Part shown: piece by piece, positions 41,528-50,916 of the stretch
How the letters are laid out: each line of letters opens with the position of its first letter
How positions within the stretch are numbered: position 1 is the first letter of the stretch
Assembly: GCF_001648475.1 (NCBI RefSeq)
Contig: NZ_LXSQ01000020.1
Span: 124,001 to 188,000, forward strand
Direction of reading: 5' to 3'
Source of the DNA: Eikenella halliae
Lineage (GTDB): Bacteria; Pseudomonadota; Gammaproteobacteria; Burkholderiales; Neisseriaceae
Length of the DNA: 64,000 nucleotides
Position numbers and translations under genes: made by a program
The notes under the pieces: model-generated
Database searches by the model: none
Seen by the model: the letters and a program-made list of their open reading frames with translations, nothing else
What the model was told of the DNA's origin: nothing

Positions 41528-43069
41528 ATGTTTGCCATCGTCGAAAAACACCGCCGCCTGTCTCAAGTGCTCCTAGGGCTGATTACTGTTACCTTTGTGG
41601 GATTCGGTGCCCAAACCCTCACTTCGGGTATGCACAGCAGCTATATCAGCAAAATCGGCAATACGCACATCACTGCCGAGCAAGTGCAGGAACTGCTGAG
41701 GGAAGCGCCGCGGCATAGCGACCAACCCATCAGTAAAGACGACGTTTACCAATCGCTGGTGCAGCAAGCCTATTTCGATCAGGGTGCGGCAGAGCTGGGC
41801 GTTGGCGAGCTTTCTATTGAACAAATCAAGGGCGTGATTACGCGCGATCCTTCATTCCAAGTCAACGGCCAATTCAGCTCCGAGCAGTTTCAAGCCTATC
41901 TGCGCCAAAGAGGGATTACCGAAGAGCGGCTGATTGAGGAAATGCGCAGCCAGTATCGCCGCCAAACCCTTATCAGCCTGTTGAGCAATGGCAATATCGT
42001 TAGCGACAGCCAAGCTAACCAAATCCTTGCCCTTACCGGCAGCGAGCGCGAGCTGCGTACCGTGCCTTTCAATGCAGCCGATTTCGCCAGCAAAGTGCAG
42101 CCCACCGATGCCGCCCTGCGCAGCTATTTTGAAGCCAACAAAGCCAAATATGCCTTGCCTTTGGCCGTGAAGCTTGAGTTTGTTGATTTGAACGTAGAAG
42201 AGCTGGCCAAACAGCAAACCGTTAGTGCGCAGGAGTTGCAAGAGGCCTACCGCAATCTGCCCACCGCCGCCAGCGAAGCCAAGCCGCCGTTTGAGAGCGT
42301 GAAAGCCCAGCTGGAAGAGAGCGTGCGCCAGCGTAAAGCCGCCCAAGCCTTAGGTAATGCACGTGAACAGTTGGCACAACTGGCCTTCGACCACCCGGAC
42401 AGCCTGCAAAAAGTGGCACAGGAAATGAAGCTGCCGCTGCAAAAACATGAAGAATGGCTCAGCCAGCCCGAAGCTGCCGCCGCCAAGCTGCCGCAAGCCG
42501 TGCAGGAAGCCATGTTCAGCGCCGAGGTGATCGAGCGCCGCCACAATTCTGAAGTATTGGATATGGGCAACGGCGTATTGCGTGTGTTGCGTGCCACCGA
42601 TGTGAGCAAAGCCCGCAATCAAAGCTTTGAAGAAGCCAAGGAAGCGGTGCGTAAGGATTATGTGGCCGTAGAGAGCGCCAAGCTGGCACAAGCCGCCGCC
42701 GCCCAAGCCCTGAGCAATCTGCAAGCCGGTAAGGCAGTGGATAACCTGCAATGGAGCAACCCGGAAAAAGCTGGTGCCGCCCAGCTGCAACAAGCCGTTG
42801 GTCTGCAAAATTTTGCCGCCATCGTGAAAGCCCATCCGCAAAACGGCAAACCCGGCTACGCAGTGATTACCCTGCCCAACGGCAATGCCGCCTTGGTGGA
42901 GGTGCGCGCCATCAGCCTGCCGGAAAACAGTAAACAGCAGTTGCCGGAGCTGCGCCAACAAATTGCCGGGCGCAATACTGAAGCATTCTACCGCCAATAT
43001 TTGCAAGTGCTGCAACGCAAATACCCGATACAGCATGGCTCGCAGAAATTGGATCGGGATGAAAACTGA
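41528..43069 (+). CDS. ppiD: PpiD-like periplasmic chaperone, no evident parvulin domain
   Basis: A 513-aa membrane-anchored protein (E. coli PpiD is 623). An N-terminal helix (RLSQVLLGLITVTFVGFGAQTL) is followed by the SurA-N-like part with AEQVQELLREAPRHSD and DPSFQVNGQFSSEQFQAYL. Where E. coli has the parvulin domain, only SAQELQEAYRNLPTAASEAKPPF leads directly into a helical region; none of the usual GGDLG or RHIL-type motifs is seen. It should act as chaperone rather than isomerase. Position after hupB supports the name. Confidence 0.82.
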   Translation: MFAIVEKHRRLSQVLLGLITVTFVGFGAQTLTSGMHSSYISKIGNTHITAEQVQELLREAPRHSDQPISKDDVYQSLVQQAYFDQGAAELGVGELSIEQIKGVITRDPSFQVNGQFSSEQFQAYLRQRGITEERLIEEMRSQYRRQTLISLLSNGNIVSDSQANQILALTGSERELRTVPFNAADFASKVQPTDAALRSYFEANKAKYALPLAVKLEFVDLNVEELAKQQTVSAQELQEAYRNLPTAASEAKPPFESVKAQLEESVRQRKAAQALGNAREQLAQLAFDHPDSLQKVAQEMKLPLQKHEEWLSQPEAAAAKLPQAVQEAMFSAEVIERRHNSEVLDMGNGVLRVLRATDVSKARNQSFEEAKEAVRKDYVAVESAKLAQAAAAQALSNLQAGKAVDNLQWSNPEKAGAAQLQQAVGLQNFAAIVKAHPQNGKPGYAVITLPNGNAALVEVRAISLPENSKQQLPELRQQIAGRNTEAFYRQYLQVLQRKYPIQHGSQKLDRDEN

Positions 43070-43087
43070 TTGATTTTGCTGCTTGGA

Positions 43088-43118
43088 AAGGCTACCTGAA
43101 AGTTTCAGGTAGCCTTTT
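43088..43118. terminator. DUS terminator of ppiD
   Basis: AAGGCTACCTGAAA and TTTCAGGTAGCCTTTT with a short loop, 19 bp after the stop. Confidence 0.8.
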
Positions 43119-43273
43119 GCTATTTCTACTTGGCTTCGGTTGAGTGATAGTAGGGAGGGCGGCTTGGATGTTTTAATAATGTTAGGAAATCTTGGTTTGT
43201 TAGGTTGCTGTACCCGATCCAGCTTCTTGTGCCAATAGAGTAGAAAAAACAGATGCCTTGCATAGACACGAGA

Positions 43274-43304
43274 AAGGCTACCTGAAAGTTTCAGGTAGCC
43301 TTTC
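43274..43304. terminator. DUS terminator of nnrD
   Basis: AAAGGCTACCTGAAA and TTTCAGGTAGCCTTT, about 40 bp beyond the nnrD stop. The stretch 43119-43273 has no visible gene. Confidence 0.75.
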
Positions 43305-43344
43305 TATTGCTGCAATTATGCTTGAAGCAAGCCGCCCACCCAAC

Positions 43345-44235
43345 CTAACCCGCGGCCAGATTGCGCAGTTCGCGCACCGCATCGGCAATTTCACCCGCCG
43401 TCAGGCCAATGGGGCCGATGCCGCGGGCGGCGAGCAGCTCTGCCGCCGTGCCGTGCATCCACACTGCCGCGCAGGCCGCATCTTGCATGGGCAGATGTTG
43501 CGCCAGCAGGGCAGCCAGCAGGCCGCTTAACACGTCGCCGCTGCCGGCGGTGGCCAAGCCGGGGTTGCCGCTGTCGTTTTCATACACAATCCGCCCGTCT
43601 GGCGTACACACCAAGGTTTTCGCACCTTTGAGCACCACATAGCTGCCGTAGCGCTCGGCAATATTGGAGGCCGCCAAATAGCGGTTGCCCTGTACCTCTT
43701 CCACCGAAATATCCAGCAGGCGTGCCGCTTCCAGCGGATGAGGCGTGAGCACCACATTATTGGGCAAAAACATGGTTTCCACTGCCAGCAGGTTCAGCGC
43801 ATCGGCATCCAGCAGCAGCGGTGCATCGGTATGGATGGCCGCCGCCGTGGTCTGCTCCAACAGCTGGCGCGAGGCATCACTCATGCCTAAGCCGCAGCCA
43901 ATAGCGTAAACGCTGATGTCGCGCCGCTGCACCAGCTGCGCGGCGGTGGTGATCATGATTTCCGGATAATTAGGCAGATACGGTATCGGCAGGCTGTTTT
44001 GCGCAAAACCGAGCCACACTTTGCCCGCCCCACCTTTTAAGGCCGCGCTGGCTGCCAGCACGCCGGAACCGGCCATGCCGGCCGCGCTGCCCAGCACGGC
44101 CACCGTGCCGAACGTACCTTTATGGCTGTCTTCCGCGCGCGGCTTGACCAAAAGGGGAAAACGGAAACGGGCAGTATGCTGCCACTGCGCCAACTGCCGG
44201 GATAAATCTGCCATATCAAACCTCGTGTTATTCAA
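43345..44235 (-). CDS. nnrD: ADP-dependent NAD(P)H-hydrate dehydratase
   Basis: A 296-aa carbohydrate-kinase-like domain that repairs hydrated NAD(P)H. GTFGTVAVLGSAAGMAGSGVLA, LDADALNLLAVET, VVLTPHPLEAARLL and the anion-hole motif GNPGLATAGSGDVLSGLLAAL are complete. The NnrE epimerase half found in E. coli YjeF is absent, so epimerase must be encoded elsewhere. It ends at the DUS terminator. Confidence 0.93.
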   Translation of the reverse strand: MNNTRFDMADLSRQLAQWQHTARFRFPLLVKPRAEDSHKGTFGTVAVLGSAAGMAGSGVLAASAALKGGAGKVWLGFAQNSLPIPYLPNYPEIMITTAAQLVQRRDISVYAIGCGLGMSDASRQLLEQTTAAAIHTDAPLLLDADALNLLAVETMFLPNNVVLTPHPLEAARLLDISVEEVQGNRYLAASNIAERYGSYVVLKGAKTLVCTPDGRIVYENDSGNPGLATAGSGDVLSGLLAALLAQHLPMQDAACAAVWMHGTAAELLAARGIGPIGLTAGEIADAVRELRNLAAG

Positions 44236-44294
44236 TTAGACGGATGCCAAGCAAACGGCATACCGAGCGCGCGGCTGCCGTCAGGAATATTGAG

Positions 44295-44855
44295 CTAGGG
44301 CAAACACGGTGCAGGCCGCCATTGACCCGGCGCCAAATCCAGTTGCCACAAATCCAGCCGACCGATGCCCACGCGCACCAGCCGCAGGCAGGGGTAGCCC
44401 GCCTTGGCCGTCATGCGGCGCACTTGGCGGTTTTTGCCTTCGCTGATGCGGATTTCCAGCCAAAAGTCAGGCACGCTCTTGCGCACCCGAATCGGCGGCA
44501 CGCGCGGCCACAGGCGGTCGGTTTCCGATTTTTCAGGTAGCCTGATCTGCGCCGGGCGGGTAACGAAATCGCCCAAATCCACACCACGCCGCAACAAATC
44601 CAGTTTTGCTTCGTCCGGGCTGCCTTCGAGCTGCGCCCAATAGGTTTTCACCGTTTTATAGCGCGGATCGGTAATTTTGGCTTGCAGGCGGCCGTCGGCC
44701 GTGAGCAGCAGCAGGCCTTCGCTGTCGGTGTCCAGCCGCCCGGCGGGATAAACATCGGGCAACCCGATAAACTCTTTCAGCGAGCGGTGTTTCTCGTGCG
44801 GGCTGAATTGGCAGATAACCCCATAGGGCTTGTTGAAAATGATTAAATCAGACAT
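44295..44855 (-). CDS. rluE: 23S rRNA pseudouridine synthase RluE-type
   Basis: A 186-aa RsuA-family synthase. The catalytic Asp is in YPAGRLDTDSEGLLLLT; LIIFNKPYGVICQFSPHEKH is the N-terminal motif, and EGKNRQVRRMTAKAGYPCLRLVRV the C-terminal one. There is no S4 domain, which fits RluE (23S U2457). A DUS is read as RLPEKSE near 44535. Confidence 0.9.
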   Translation of the reverse strand: MSDLIIFNKPYGVICQFSPHEKHRSLKEFIGLPDVYPAGRLDTDSEGLLLLTADGRLQAKITDPRYKTVKTYWAQLEGSPDEAKLDLLRRGVDLGDFVTRPAQIRLPEKSETDRLWPRVPPIRVRKSVPDFWLEIRISEGKNRQVRRMTAKAGYPCLRLVRVGIGRLDLWQLDLAPGQWRPAPCLP

Positions 44856-45097
44856 GGTGTGCGGGCCGGCTGGGGTTTCAGGTAGCCTTTTAGGCCAGAA
44901 TGGCTAGATTATATAGCCGGAATCAAAGCTATTCCAGCCGCCTACGCCCGTATTCCCAAGCAGCGCAAGCCATCCGGCGGTATAATCGCCTTCGGCTGAA
45001 CTGAGGCTACCTGAAAACGCAAGCTGCAACAAAATTGGAGCGTAGCGAAGCTTCGGCTAAGCCAAAGCCTAATCCCCATCTACATAGCGAGAATACC

Positions 45098-45841
45098 ATG
45101 TCCCCAGCCCCCATCCGCACCGGCCGCGCCGCCGACCAACTGCGCCCCGTCAGCATCACCCCCCACTTCCTGCCGCATGCCGACGGCTCCGCCCTGATTG
45201 CCTGCGGCAACACCAAAGTGATTTGCACCGCCAGCATCGACGAATCCGTTCCGCCCTTTCTGCGCGGCAAAAACCAAGGCTGGGTAACCGCCGAATACGG
45301 CATGCTCCCCGCCTCCACCGCCAGCCGCATGCGCCGCGAAGCCGCCCAAGGCAAGCAATCCGGCCGCACCCAGGAAATCCAACGCCTGATCGGCCGCTCC
45401 CTGCGTGCCGCCGTAGATTTGAGTCGGCTGGGCGAACGCCAAATCCTGATCGACTGCGACGTGATCCAAGCCGACGGCGGTACCCGCACCGCCAGCATCA
45501 CCGGCGCATACGTTGCCCTGCACCTGGCCATCGGCAAGCTCTTGGCCGCAGGCAAACTCGCGCACAACCCGATCCGCGAAGCCGTGGCCGCCGTGTCGCT
45601 CGGCATCGTCGGCGGCGTGTCCCTGCTTGATTTGGACTACCCCGAAGACTCCGGCTGCGACAGCGACATCAACCTCGTGATGACCGCCTCCGGCAACATC
45701 ATCGAAATCCAAGGCACCGCCGAAGGCGCCGCCTTCAGCCCCGCCGCACTCACCCAACTGCTCACGCTCGGCCAACAAGGCATCGCCGAACTGCTGCAAC
45801 ACCAGCAGGCCGCCATCGCCGCTGCCCGAAAACCGGTTTAG
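45098..45841 (+). CDS. rph: Ribonuclease PH
   Basis: A 247-aa 3' tRNA-processing phosphorolytic RNase. RPVSITPHFLPHADGSALI and GKNQGWVTAEYGMLPAST are in the N-terminal part; RQILIDCDVIQADGGTRTASITGA and DLDYPEDSGCDSDINLV are in the phosphate/Mg region. Unlike the E. coli K-12 copy it has no frameshift. Start MSPAPIRTGR. Confidence 0.96.
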   Translation: MSPAPIRTGRAADQLRPVSITPHFLPHADGSALIACGNTKVICTASIDESVPPFLRGKNQGWVTAEYGMLPASTASRMRREAAQGKQSGRTQEIQRLIGRSLRAAVDLSRLGERQILIDCDVIQADGGTRTASITGAYVALHLAIGKLLAAGKLAHNPIREAVAAVSLGIVGGVSLLDLDYPEDSGCDSDINLVMTASGNIIEIQGTAEGAAFSPAALTQLLTLGQQGIAELLQHQQAAIAAARKPV

Positions 45842-45910
45842 CAGTACAATCCATTTCGTTGCAGCGGCATTTTCAGGTAGCCTCAAAGCGTGCAATAGGC
45901 TACCTGAAAA

Positions 45911-46030
45911 CGAAGCTTCCGAAGGAAGCTGAGTTTCTGCGGAGCTAAAACGAAGTTTCCGAAGGGAACTGAGTTTCTGCGAGGCAGACCGAAGTTTCTG
46001 AAAGAGGCCGACTTTCTGTGAAGCCAAAAC
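45911..46030. repeat. Three imperfect tandem repeats of about 40 bp
   Basis: Units begin CGAAGCTTCCGAAGGAAGCT (45911), CGAAGTTTCCGAAGGGAACT (45951) and CGAAGTTTCTGAAAGAGGCC (45990). Each continues with GAGTTTCTGC or a close variant. The first unit can fold (AGCTTCC/GGAAGCT). Lies between rph and the glutathione transferase gene. No promoter is obvious. Function unknown. Confidence 0.65.
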
Positions 46031-46081
46031 CTAGCTGCACCGAAGTTCAAAACAAACCGCAAATCCAAACGAAGGAAACCC

Positions 46082-46690
46082 ATGAAACTCTACACCAGCC
46101 CCACTTCCCCCTATGGCCGCCTTGTTCTGCTCGCCGCCCTCCCGCGGCATGAGCTCGATTTCGCCATTGCCTACACCAATCCTTGGGAAAACCCCGCCGA
46201 GCTCCAAGCCCTCAACCCCTTCTCCCAAGTGCCCGTTTTGCAAACCGATAGCGGCACCGTCATCGGCAACAGCCCGTTTATCTTGGACTTCCTGCTCGGC
46301 CACCCCCTGCACACCGCCGAGCAAACCGCCACCGCCGCCTTTGCCTTCTCCCTGCTCGACCAGCTGGTGAAACTCTTCGGCCTGCAAAAATTCAAAGCCG
46401 AAAACACCCCCGACCACCCGCTCACCGAACGCGCCCGCGCCGCCTGCATCCGAGGCCTGGCCGCTGCCCCGCAGCTGGATGCCGAGAGCGGCGACGTTGC
46501 CCACCTCGCGCTGGGCATGGCCTTGGTGTTCATGCAATACCGCCTGCCTGATTTGCAGCCCCACCTCAGCCCCGCCAACCAAAACGCATTGGCACAATTT
46601 ACCGCCCGCGCCGACGTGCGCGCCGTGTCGCCGGAAAACTTGGAAACCCGCCCCGCCACCTTGGCGCAGCTGCGGCAGGGTTTGGTTTAG
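46082..46690 (+). CDS. Glutathione S-transferase family protein
   Basis: A 202-aa GST-fold protein. The thioredoxin-like N-terminus reads KLYTSPTSPYGRLVLLAALP, with LNPFSQVPVLQTDSGTVIGN and SPFILDFL typical of the GSH-binding cis-Pro and Ser. No Cys replaces the Ser/Tyr catalytic position. Substrate unknown. Confidence 0.85.
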   Translation: MKLYTSPTSPYGRLVLLAALPRHELDFAIAYTNPWENPAELQALNPFSQVPVLQTDSGTVIGNSPFILDFLLGHPLHTAEQTATAAFAFSLLDQLVKLFGLQKFKAENTPDHPLTERARAACIRGLAAAPQLDAESGDVAHLALGMALVFMQYRLPDLQPHLSPANQNALAQFTARADVRAVSPENLETRPATLAQLRQGLV

Positions 46691-46719
46691 CCCTATCCGT
46701 ATCCCTGCCGATACGGCAA

Positions 46720-46761
46720 AGGCTACCTGAAAAATAGCCCCGCCGAATTTTCAGGTAGCCT
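46720..46761. terminator. DUS pair between the GST and DyP genes
   Basis: AGGCTACCTGAA (46720-46731) and TTCAGGTAGCCT (46750-46761), about 30 bp beyond the stop. Confidence 0.7.
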
Positions 46762-46819
46762 GCCGTTATAATGCGTGCATCGCCCAAGCAATACCGAAAG
46801 ATAAGAAAGGATCACCAGC

Positions 46820-47719
46820 ATGAGTACCCCGCAAACCGCCATCATCCCGGAAACCATCACCGCCGCCATTTATATCGAGGCCGACGTGCGCGACGCCGCC
46901 AAAGTCAAAACTGCCTGCCGCGAAGCCCTCGCCGCGCTGGCCGACTGCCAAACCCGCTTCCCCGGCCACGATTTGGGCATGACCATCGCCTTCGGTGCAG
47001 ACTTCTGGCGCAGCCTGAACCACAGCGGCGAAGGCGAGGAAATCCGCCCGTTCGTGCCGCTGGGCAACGGCCTGTGCCCCGCCACCCAATGCGATTTGAT
47101 GATCCATATTCAATCCACCCACACCGGCCTGAACTACCTGCTGGCGGAAAAAGTGATGGCCGCCTTCGGCGAATCGGTTGAAATGAAAAACGAAACCCAC
47201 GGCTTCCGTATGCCGGAAGAGCGCGGGCTGGACGGCTTCGTGGACGGCACGGAAAACCCGCACGGCGATGATGAAATCGCTTCCGTCGGCATCATCGCCG
47301 AAGGGAAAAGCGCGGGCGGCAGCTATGTGGTGCTGCAACAATACCTGCATGACCTGAAAAAATGGGACGGCATCAGCGTGCAAGAGCAGGAGCAGGCCGT
47401 CGGCCGCAGCAAAGCCGACAACATCGAATTCGCCCGCGAAGACCGCCTGCCCGATTCGCACCTGGGCCGAACCAACATCAAAGAAAACGGCGTCGGCCTG
47501 AAAATCGTGCGCCGCAGCCTGCCTTTCGGCCAAGTAAGCGGCGGGCACGGCCTGCAATTCATCGCCTACAGCGCCAGCCTGCACAATATCGACGAACAGC
47601 TGAAATTCATGTTCGGCGAAAAAGACGGCAAAATCGACCTGCTGCTGAAATATATGTCCACCGCCAAGCGCAGTGCCTACTACTACGCGCCAAGCGTAGA
47701 GCGCTTGGCTGATCTGTGA
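46820..47719 (+). CDS. DyP-type peroxidase, cytoplasmic (YfeX-like)
   Basis: A 299-aa heme peroxidase. GFVDGTENPHG is the distal Asp motif, SYVVLQQYLHDLKKW precedes the proximal region, and DSHLGRTNIKENG carries the axial His. No signal peptide, unlike the EfeB of this window, so it acts in the cytoplasm. A second DyP in the same 64 kb suggests separate roles. AAAGGA precedes the start. Confidence 0.93.
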   Translation: MSTPQTAIIPETITAAIYIEADVRDAAKVKTACREALAALADCQTRFPGHDLGMTIAFGADFWRSLNHSGEGEEIRPFVPLGNGLCPATQCDLMIHIQSTHTGLNYLLAEKVMAAFGESVEMKNETHGFRMPEERGLDGFVDGTENPHGDDEIASVGIIAEGKSAGGSYVVLQQYLHDLKKWDGISVQEQEQAVGRSKADNIEFAREDRLPDSHLGRTNIKENGVGLKIVRRSLPFGQVSGGHGLQFIAYSASLHNIDEQLKFMFGEKDGKIDLLLKYMSTAKRSAYYYAPSVERLADL

Positions 47720-47751
47720 TGCTGTGGATTGGTTTGATTGGTTGACAATAT

Positions 47752-47780
47752 AAAGGCTACCTGAATTTCAGGTAGCCTTA
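47752..47780. terminator. Bidirectional DUS terminator between DyP and brnQ
   Basis: AAAGGCTACCTGAA and TTCAGGTAGCCTTA with almost no loop; the flanking genes converge. Confidence 0.75.
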
Positions 47781-47809
47781 CTTATCTCGCTATCAAGCAA
47801 TCTAATTAA

Positions 47810-49141
47810 TCAAACTATTTCCTGATCAGCCGGTTTGCCGACGGCCATTTTGCCGATGATGCTGCCGAGCACAATCCCGGCCAGGGCGAAGGGCAGCCAC
47901 TCCAGCGAATAGGCTTTCAACGGCAGTTGTTCGGTAAAGCCCGCACCGGCCACGGAGAGGATGGAAATCGCGCTAGCCAGACCGGTGGCGAGGCGGTGGG
48001 CAAGCAGGGGCATCGGGCGGATGAAGTTGTCGATAATCAGCAGCAGCAGGATGGTCATGGCAATCGGGTAGAGCACCATCAACACGGGCACGGATTTGCC
48101 GATAACGGCGCTCAAACCTTGGTTGGCCAGGACGAAGCTCACGAGGGTTACGGCGATAACGTATCTGCTGTAGCGGATGCGCGGGAACAGGCCGTAGAAG
48201 AATTCGCCCACGGCGGTTACCAGGCCGACCGAGGTGGTAAGGCAGGCGAGGGTAACGATGATGCCGAACAGGATACGGCCGAAGCTACCGAAGGTTTGGT
48301 AAGCGGCGGTATTGAGCAGGAAGGAGCCGATGTCTTGCTGTTTGGCAGACAGATCGGCCAGGGTGTCGGGCGACACGGGCAGGCGGTTGCTTACCCAGGC
48401 CAGGCCGACATAAATAACAGCCAGCGATATGGCGGCGATGATGCCCGCCACAAAGGTTTGCTTCATCACCAATTGGTTATCGCGCTGATCCGCCGGCATT
48501 TTGGTCTTGATGGCATTAATCACAATCACGGAAAAGGCCACGGAGGCAAGCACGTCCATGGTTTGGTAGCCGCCGATAAAACCGGCCAGGAAGGCGGATT
48601 GGTCGCTAAAGTCGGCAGCCGGCATGGTGGGCGGGTTGCCGTAGAGCCACCATACGGATTTGCCGATCAGGGCAAGGATGGCGATGAGCAGCGCAGGGGT
48701 GAGGATGGCACCGATGCGTTCGACCATTTTGGAGGGGTTCAGGCTCAGCCACAGGGTGATGGCGTAGTAAACCACGGTGAAGGCGAGAAGCGAGGTGCGG
48801 CCAGCTTCACCGATAAAGGGCAGCACGGCCATTTCGTAGGAAGTGGCGCCGGTGCGCGGGATGGCGAAGAAGGGGCCGATGGTGAGATAAATCGCCATCA
48901 GGAAAATAACGGCAAACCAAGGGTGAATGCGGGCGAGGGCGGTTTTGTAGCCGTTGTGGTAGAAGGCGCTCACCACGATGCCCAGCAGCGGTAGGCCGAC
49001 ACCGGTGATCACGAAGCCGGAGAGCGTGCGCCAGAACTCTGGGCCGCTATTGAGGCCGAGGGTGGGCGGGAAAATCAGATTGCCGGCGCCGAAAAAGATG
49101 GCAAACAGCATAAAGCCGATAATAAAGGTGTTCCTGTTCAT
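47810..49141 (-). CDS. brnQ: Branched-chain amino acid transporter BrnQ (LIVCS family)
   Basis: A 443-aa inner-membrane carrier with about 12 hydrophobic helices. The N-terminal FMLFAIFFGAGNLIFPPTLG and later RTGATSYEMAVLPF and GGYQTMDVLASVAFSVIVINA are family signatures. It imports Leu, Ile and Val with a cation. No neighbouring metabolic gene. The upstream RBS AGAGAAA is weak. Confidence 0.93.
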   Translation of the reverse strand: MNRNTFIIGFMLFAIFFGAGNLIFPPTLGLNSGPEFWRTLSGFVITGVGLPLLGIVVSAFYHNGYKTALARIHPWFAVIFLMAIYLTIGPFFAIPRTGATSYEMAVLPFIGEAGRTSLLAFTVVYYAITLWLSLNPSKMVERIGAILTPALLIAILALIGKSVWWLYGNPPTMPAADFSDQSAFLAGFIGGYQTMDVLASVAFSVIVINAIKTKMPADQRDNQLVMKQTFVAGIIAAISLAVIYVGLAWVSNRLPVSPDTLADLSAKQQDIGSFLLNTAAYQTFGSFGRILFGIIVTLACLTTSVGLVTAVGEFFYGLFPRIRYSRYVIAVTLVSFVLANQGLSAVIGKSVPVLMVLYPIAMTILLLLIIDNFIRPMPLLAHRLATGLASAISILSVAGAGFTEQLPLKAYSLEWLPFALAGIVLGSIIGKMAVGKPADQEIV

Positions 49142-49270
49142 GGGTTTCTCTGGCGGGCGGCTATCTTGGATAGGGCGGGGCCGAGGTAAAAAAGCGTTAT
49201 GATACCGAATCGGCTATTGAAGGGGTAGGGCGGTGGACAAATGGGCTTTGGTTTCTCTGATGCCGATGTT

Positions 49271-49306
49271 TTCAGGTAGCCTCTTGCCAGCTTGAGGCTA
49301 CCTGAA
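49271..49306. repeat. Inverted DUS pair upstream of pacA
   Basis: TTCAGGTAGCCT (49271-49282) and AGGCTACCTGAA (49295-49306). The gap 49142-49441 contains this and no other gene. Confidence 0.65.
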
Positions 49307-49441
49307 AAAACGGTCTGCCTGAAACTTGGGTTGCTGACGCAAAATACAGGATATGTAAAACGCTTTATCCCGACAGCGGGAAACAGTATAATCCGACGCT
49401 TTCGCCGATGTATTAACCCTTTCTTTCCTTGCGCCGATTTT

Positions 49442-50884
49442 ATGCCGCTGCTGTCTATCGAATTTGCTGCCTTTTTCCTGTGCTTTTTTCCTGTTTACTG
49501 GCTGTTGGCCAAGCATCCGCGCTGGCAAAATTGGCTGTTGCTGTTTGCCGGTTTGGGTTGGCTGTGGCATTTGCATTGGGGCTTTGCCGTGGCGGTATTG
49601 GCGTTTTCGCTGGGAGTTACGCTGATTGCGGCCGGTTTGTCGCAGGGCAAGGCGCAGGCGGCTCGGCGCAGATGGCTCGCGGCAGGCGTGCTGCTGGCGG
49701 TGTTGAATTTGTCGTTTTTCAAATATGTGGATTTTTTCCTGCCGCTGTTGCAGCGCGGCGGGCAAGATCAAGATACGGCGCTGGGCATCCTGATGCCGTT
49801 GGGCATTTCCTACTACACCTTCCAAGGCGTGGCCTATCTGGTGTCGGTTTACCGCAATGAAGACGTGCGGCTCAAATGGCGCGAGCTTTTGCTGTATTTC
49901 AGCTTTTTCCCCACCATCACTTCCGGCCCGATTGCCCGTGCCGGCCAATTAAAAAGCATCTACGGCACAGACGGCGGCATGGCGGTGCAAATCCGCAGCG
50001 AACAGCCGCGCGCTATCATCCGTCCGGCATTGGCTATCGGCCTGATTGTGCTGGGTATCTGCAAAAAGTGGTGGCTGGCCGGGACGTTGGGCGGCAACTG
50101 GGTAGATCCGGTGTTTGAAAATCCGCTGCAATACGATGCCATCACGGTACTCACCGCGATGTACGGCTATACTGTTCAGCTATTTATGGATTTTTCCGGT
50201 TACACCGATTTGGTGGTGGGCATGGCCATGCTGCTTGGCTTCCAGCTGCCGCAAAACTTCGCCATGCCGCTGCGCGCGTTTAACCTGCGCGATTTCTGGG
50301 ATCGTTGGCACATCACGCTCTCCACTTGGATTCGCGACTACATCTATATCCCGCTGGGCGGCAGCCGCAAAGGCTGGTGGCGCACGCAAGTCAATTTGAT
50401 GATTGCCATGCTGCTCTCCGGCATTTGGCACGGCCACGGCTGGAATTTTTTGCTGTGGGGCGCGTTGCACGGCGTGGTGCTGGTGGGGCTGAATATCGGC
50501 GATAAAATACTGGGCGGGCGAGAGAAATTGTCCGGTTCGTCCCGTTTGGGCAAACTGGTGGCAGTGTTGTTTACCGTCAACTTCGTCTGCCTCTCCTTCG
50601 TGGTATTCCGCACCGAAAGCCTGTCCGATGCCGGATTGATGTTCCGCTCGCTATTAGGCGGTGGCGGCAGCGGCGTACCGGAATTGGAAACCCTGCTGGT
50701 ACTGGGTGCGATGGTGCTCGCGCTGGCCGCTTATGGCTTCTTGGCCAAACTATTTGACCGCGCGGTGGCGCTGTTGGAGCGCCTGCCGATGTGGACGTGG
50801 CCGCTGCCGATGGGTGCTGCGATGTGGCTGCTGATGGTGTTCGCCCCTTCCGGCATCCCCGGTTTTATGTATGCTAACTTTTAA
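49442..50884 (+). CDS. pacA: Peptidoglycan O-acetyltransferase membrane subunit (MBOAT)
   Basis: A 480-aa MBOAT protein with about 11 hydrophobic helices. The catalytic His region is LSGIWHGHGWNFLLWGALHG; ISYYTFQGVAYLVSVYRNE and FWDRWHITLSTWIRDYIYIPLG are other family marks. It is predicted to move acetyl groups across the inner membrane for modification of MurNAc. MPLLSIEFAAFFL is the chosen start (upstream frame rejected). pacB and ape1 follow directly. Confidence 0.9.
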   Translation: MPLLSIEFAAFFLCFFPVYWLLAKHPRWQNWLLLFAGLGWLWHLHWGFAVAVLAFSLGVTLIAAGLSQGKAQAARRRWLAAGVLLAVLNLSFFKYVDFFLPLLQRGGQDQDTALGILMPLGISYYTFQGVAYLVSVYRNEDVRLKWRELLLYFSFFPTITSGPIARAGQLKSIYGTDGGMAVQIRSEQPRAIIRPALAIGLIVLGICKKWWLAGTLGGNWVDPVFENPLQYDAITVLTAMYGYTVQLFMDFSGYTDLVVGMAMLLGFQLPQNFAMPLRAFNLRDFWDRWHITLSTWIRDYIYIPLGGSRKGWWRTQVNLMIAMLLSGIWHGHGWNFLLWGALHGVVLVGLNIGDKILGGREKLSGSSRLGKLVAVLFTVNFVCLSFVVFRTESLSDAGLMFRSLLGGGGSGVPELETLLVLGAMVLALAAYGFLAKLFDRAVALLERLPMWTWPLPMGAAMWLLMVFAPSGIPGFMYANF

Positions 50885-50916
50885 TCACGATAACAATAAG
50901 AAAGGATTAAGCAGCC

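Noticed and set aside
45911..46030. CRISPR array
   Set aside because: Repeats are contiguous, only three, imperfect and without spacers; no cas genes in the window.
45883..46083. A 66-aa repetitive protein on the minus strand across the 40-bp repeats
   Set aside because: No ribosome-binding site, and the repeat units are not all multiples of three.
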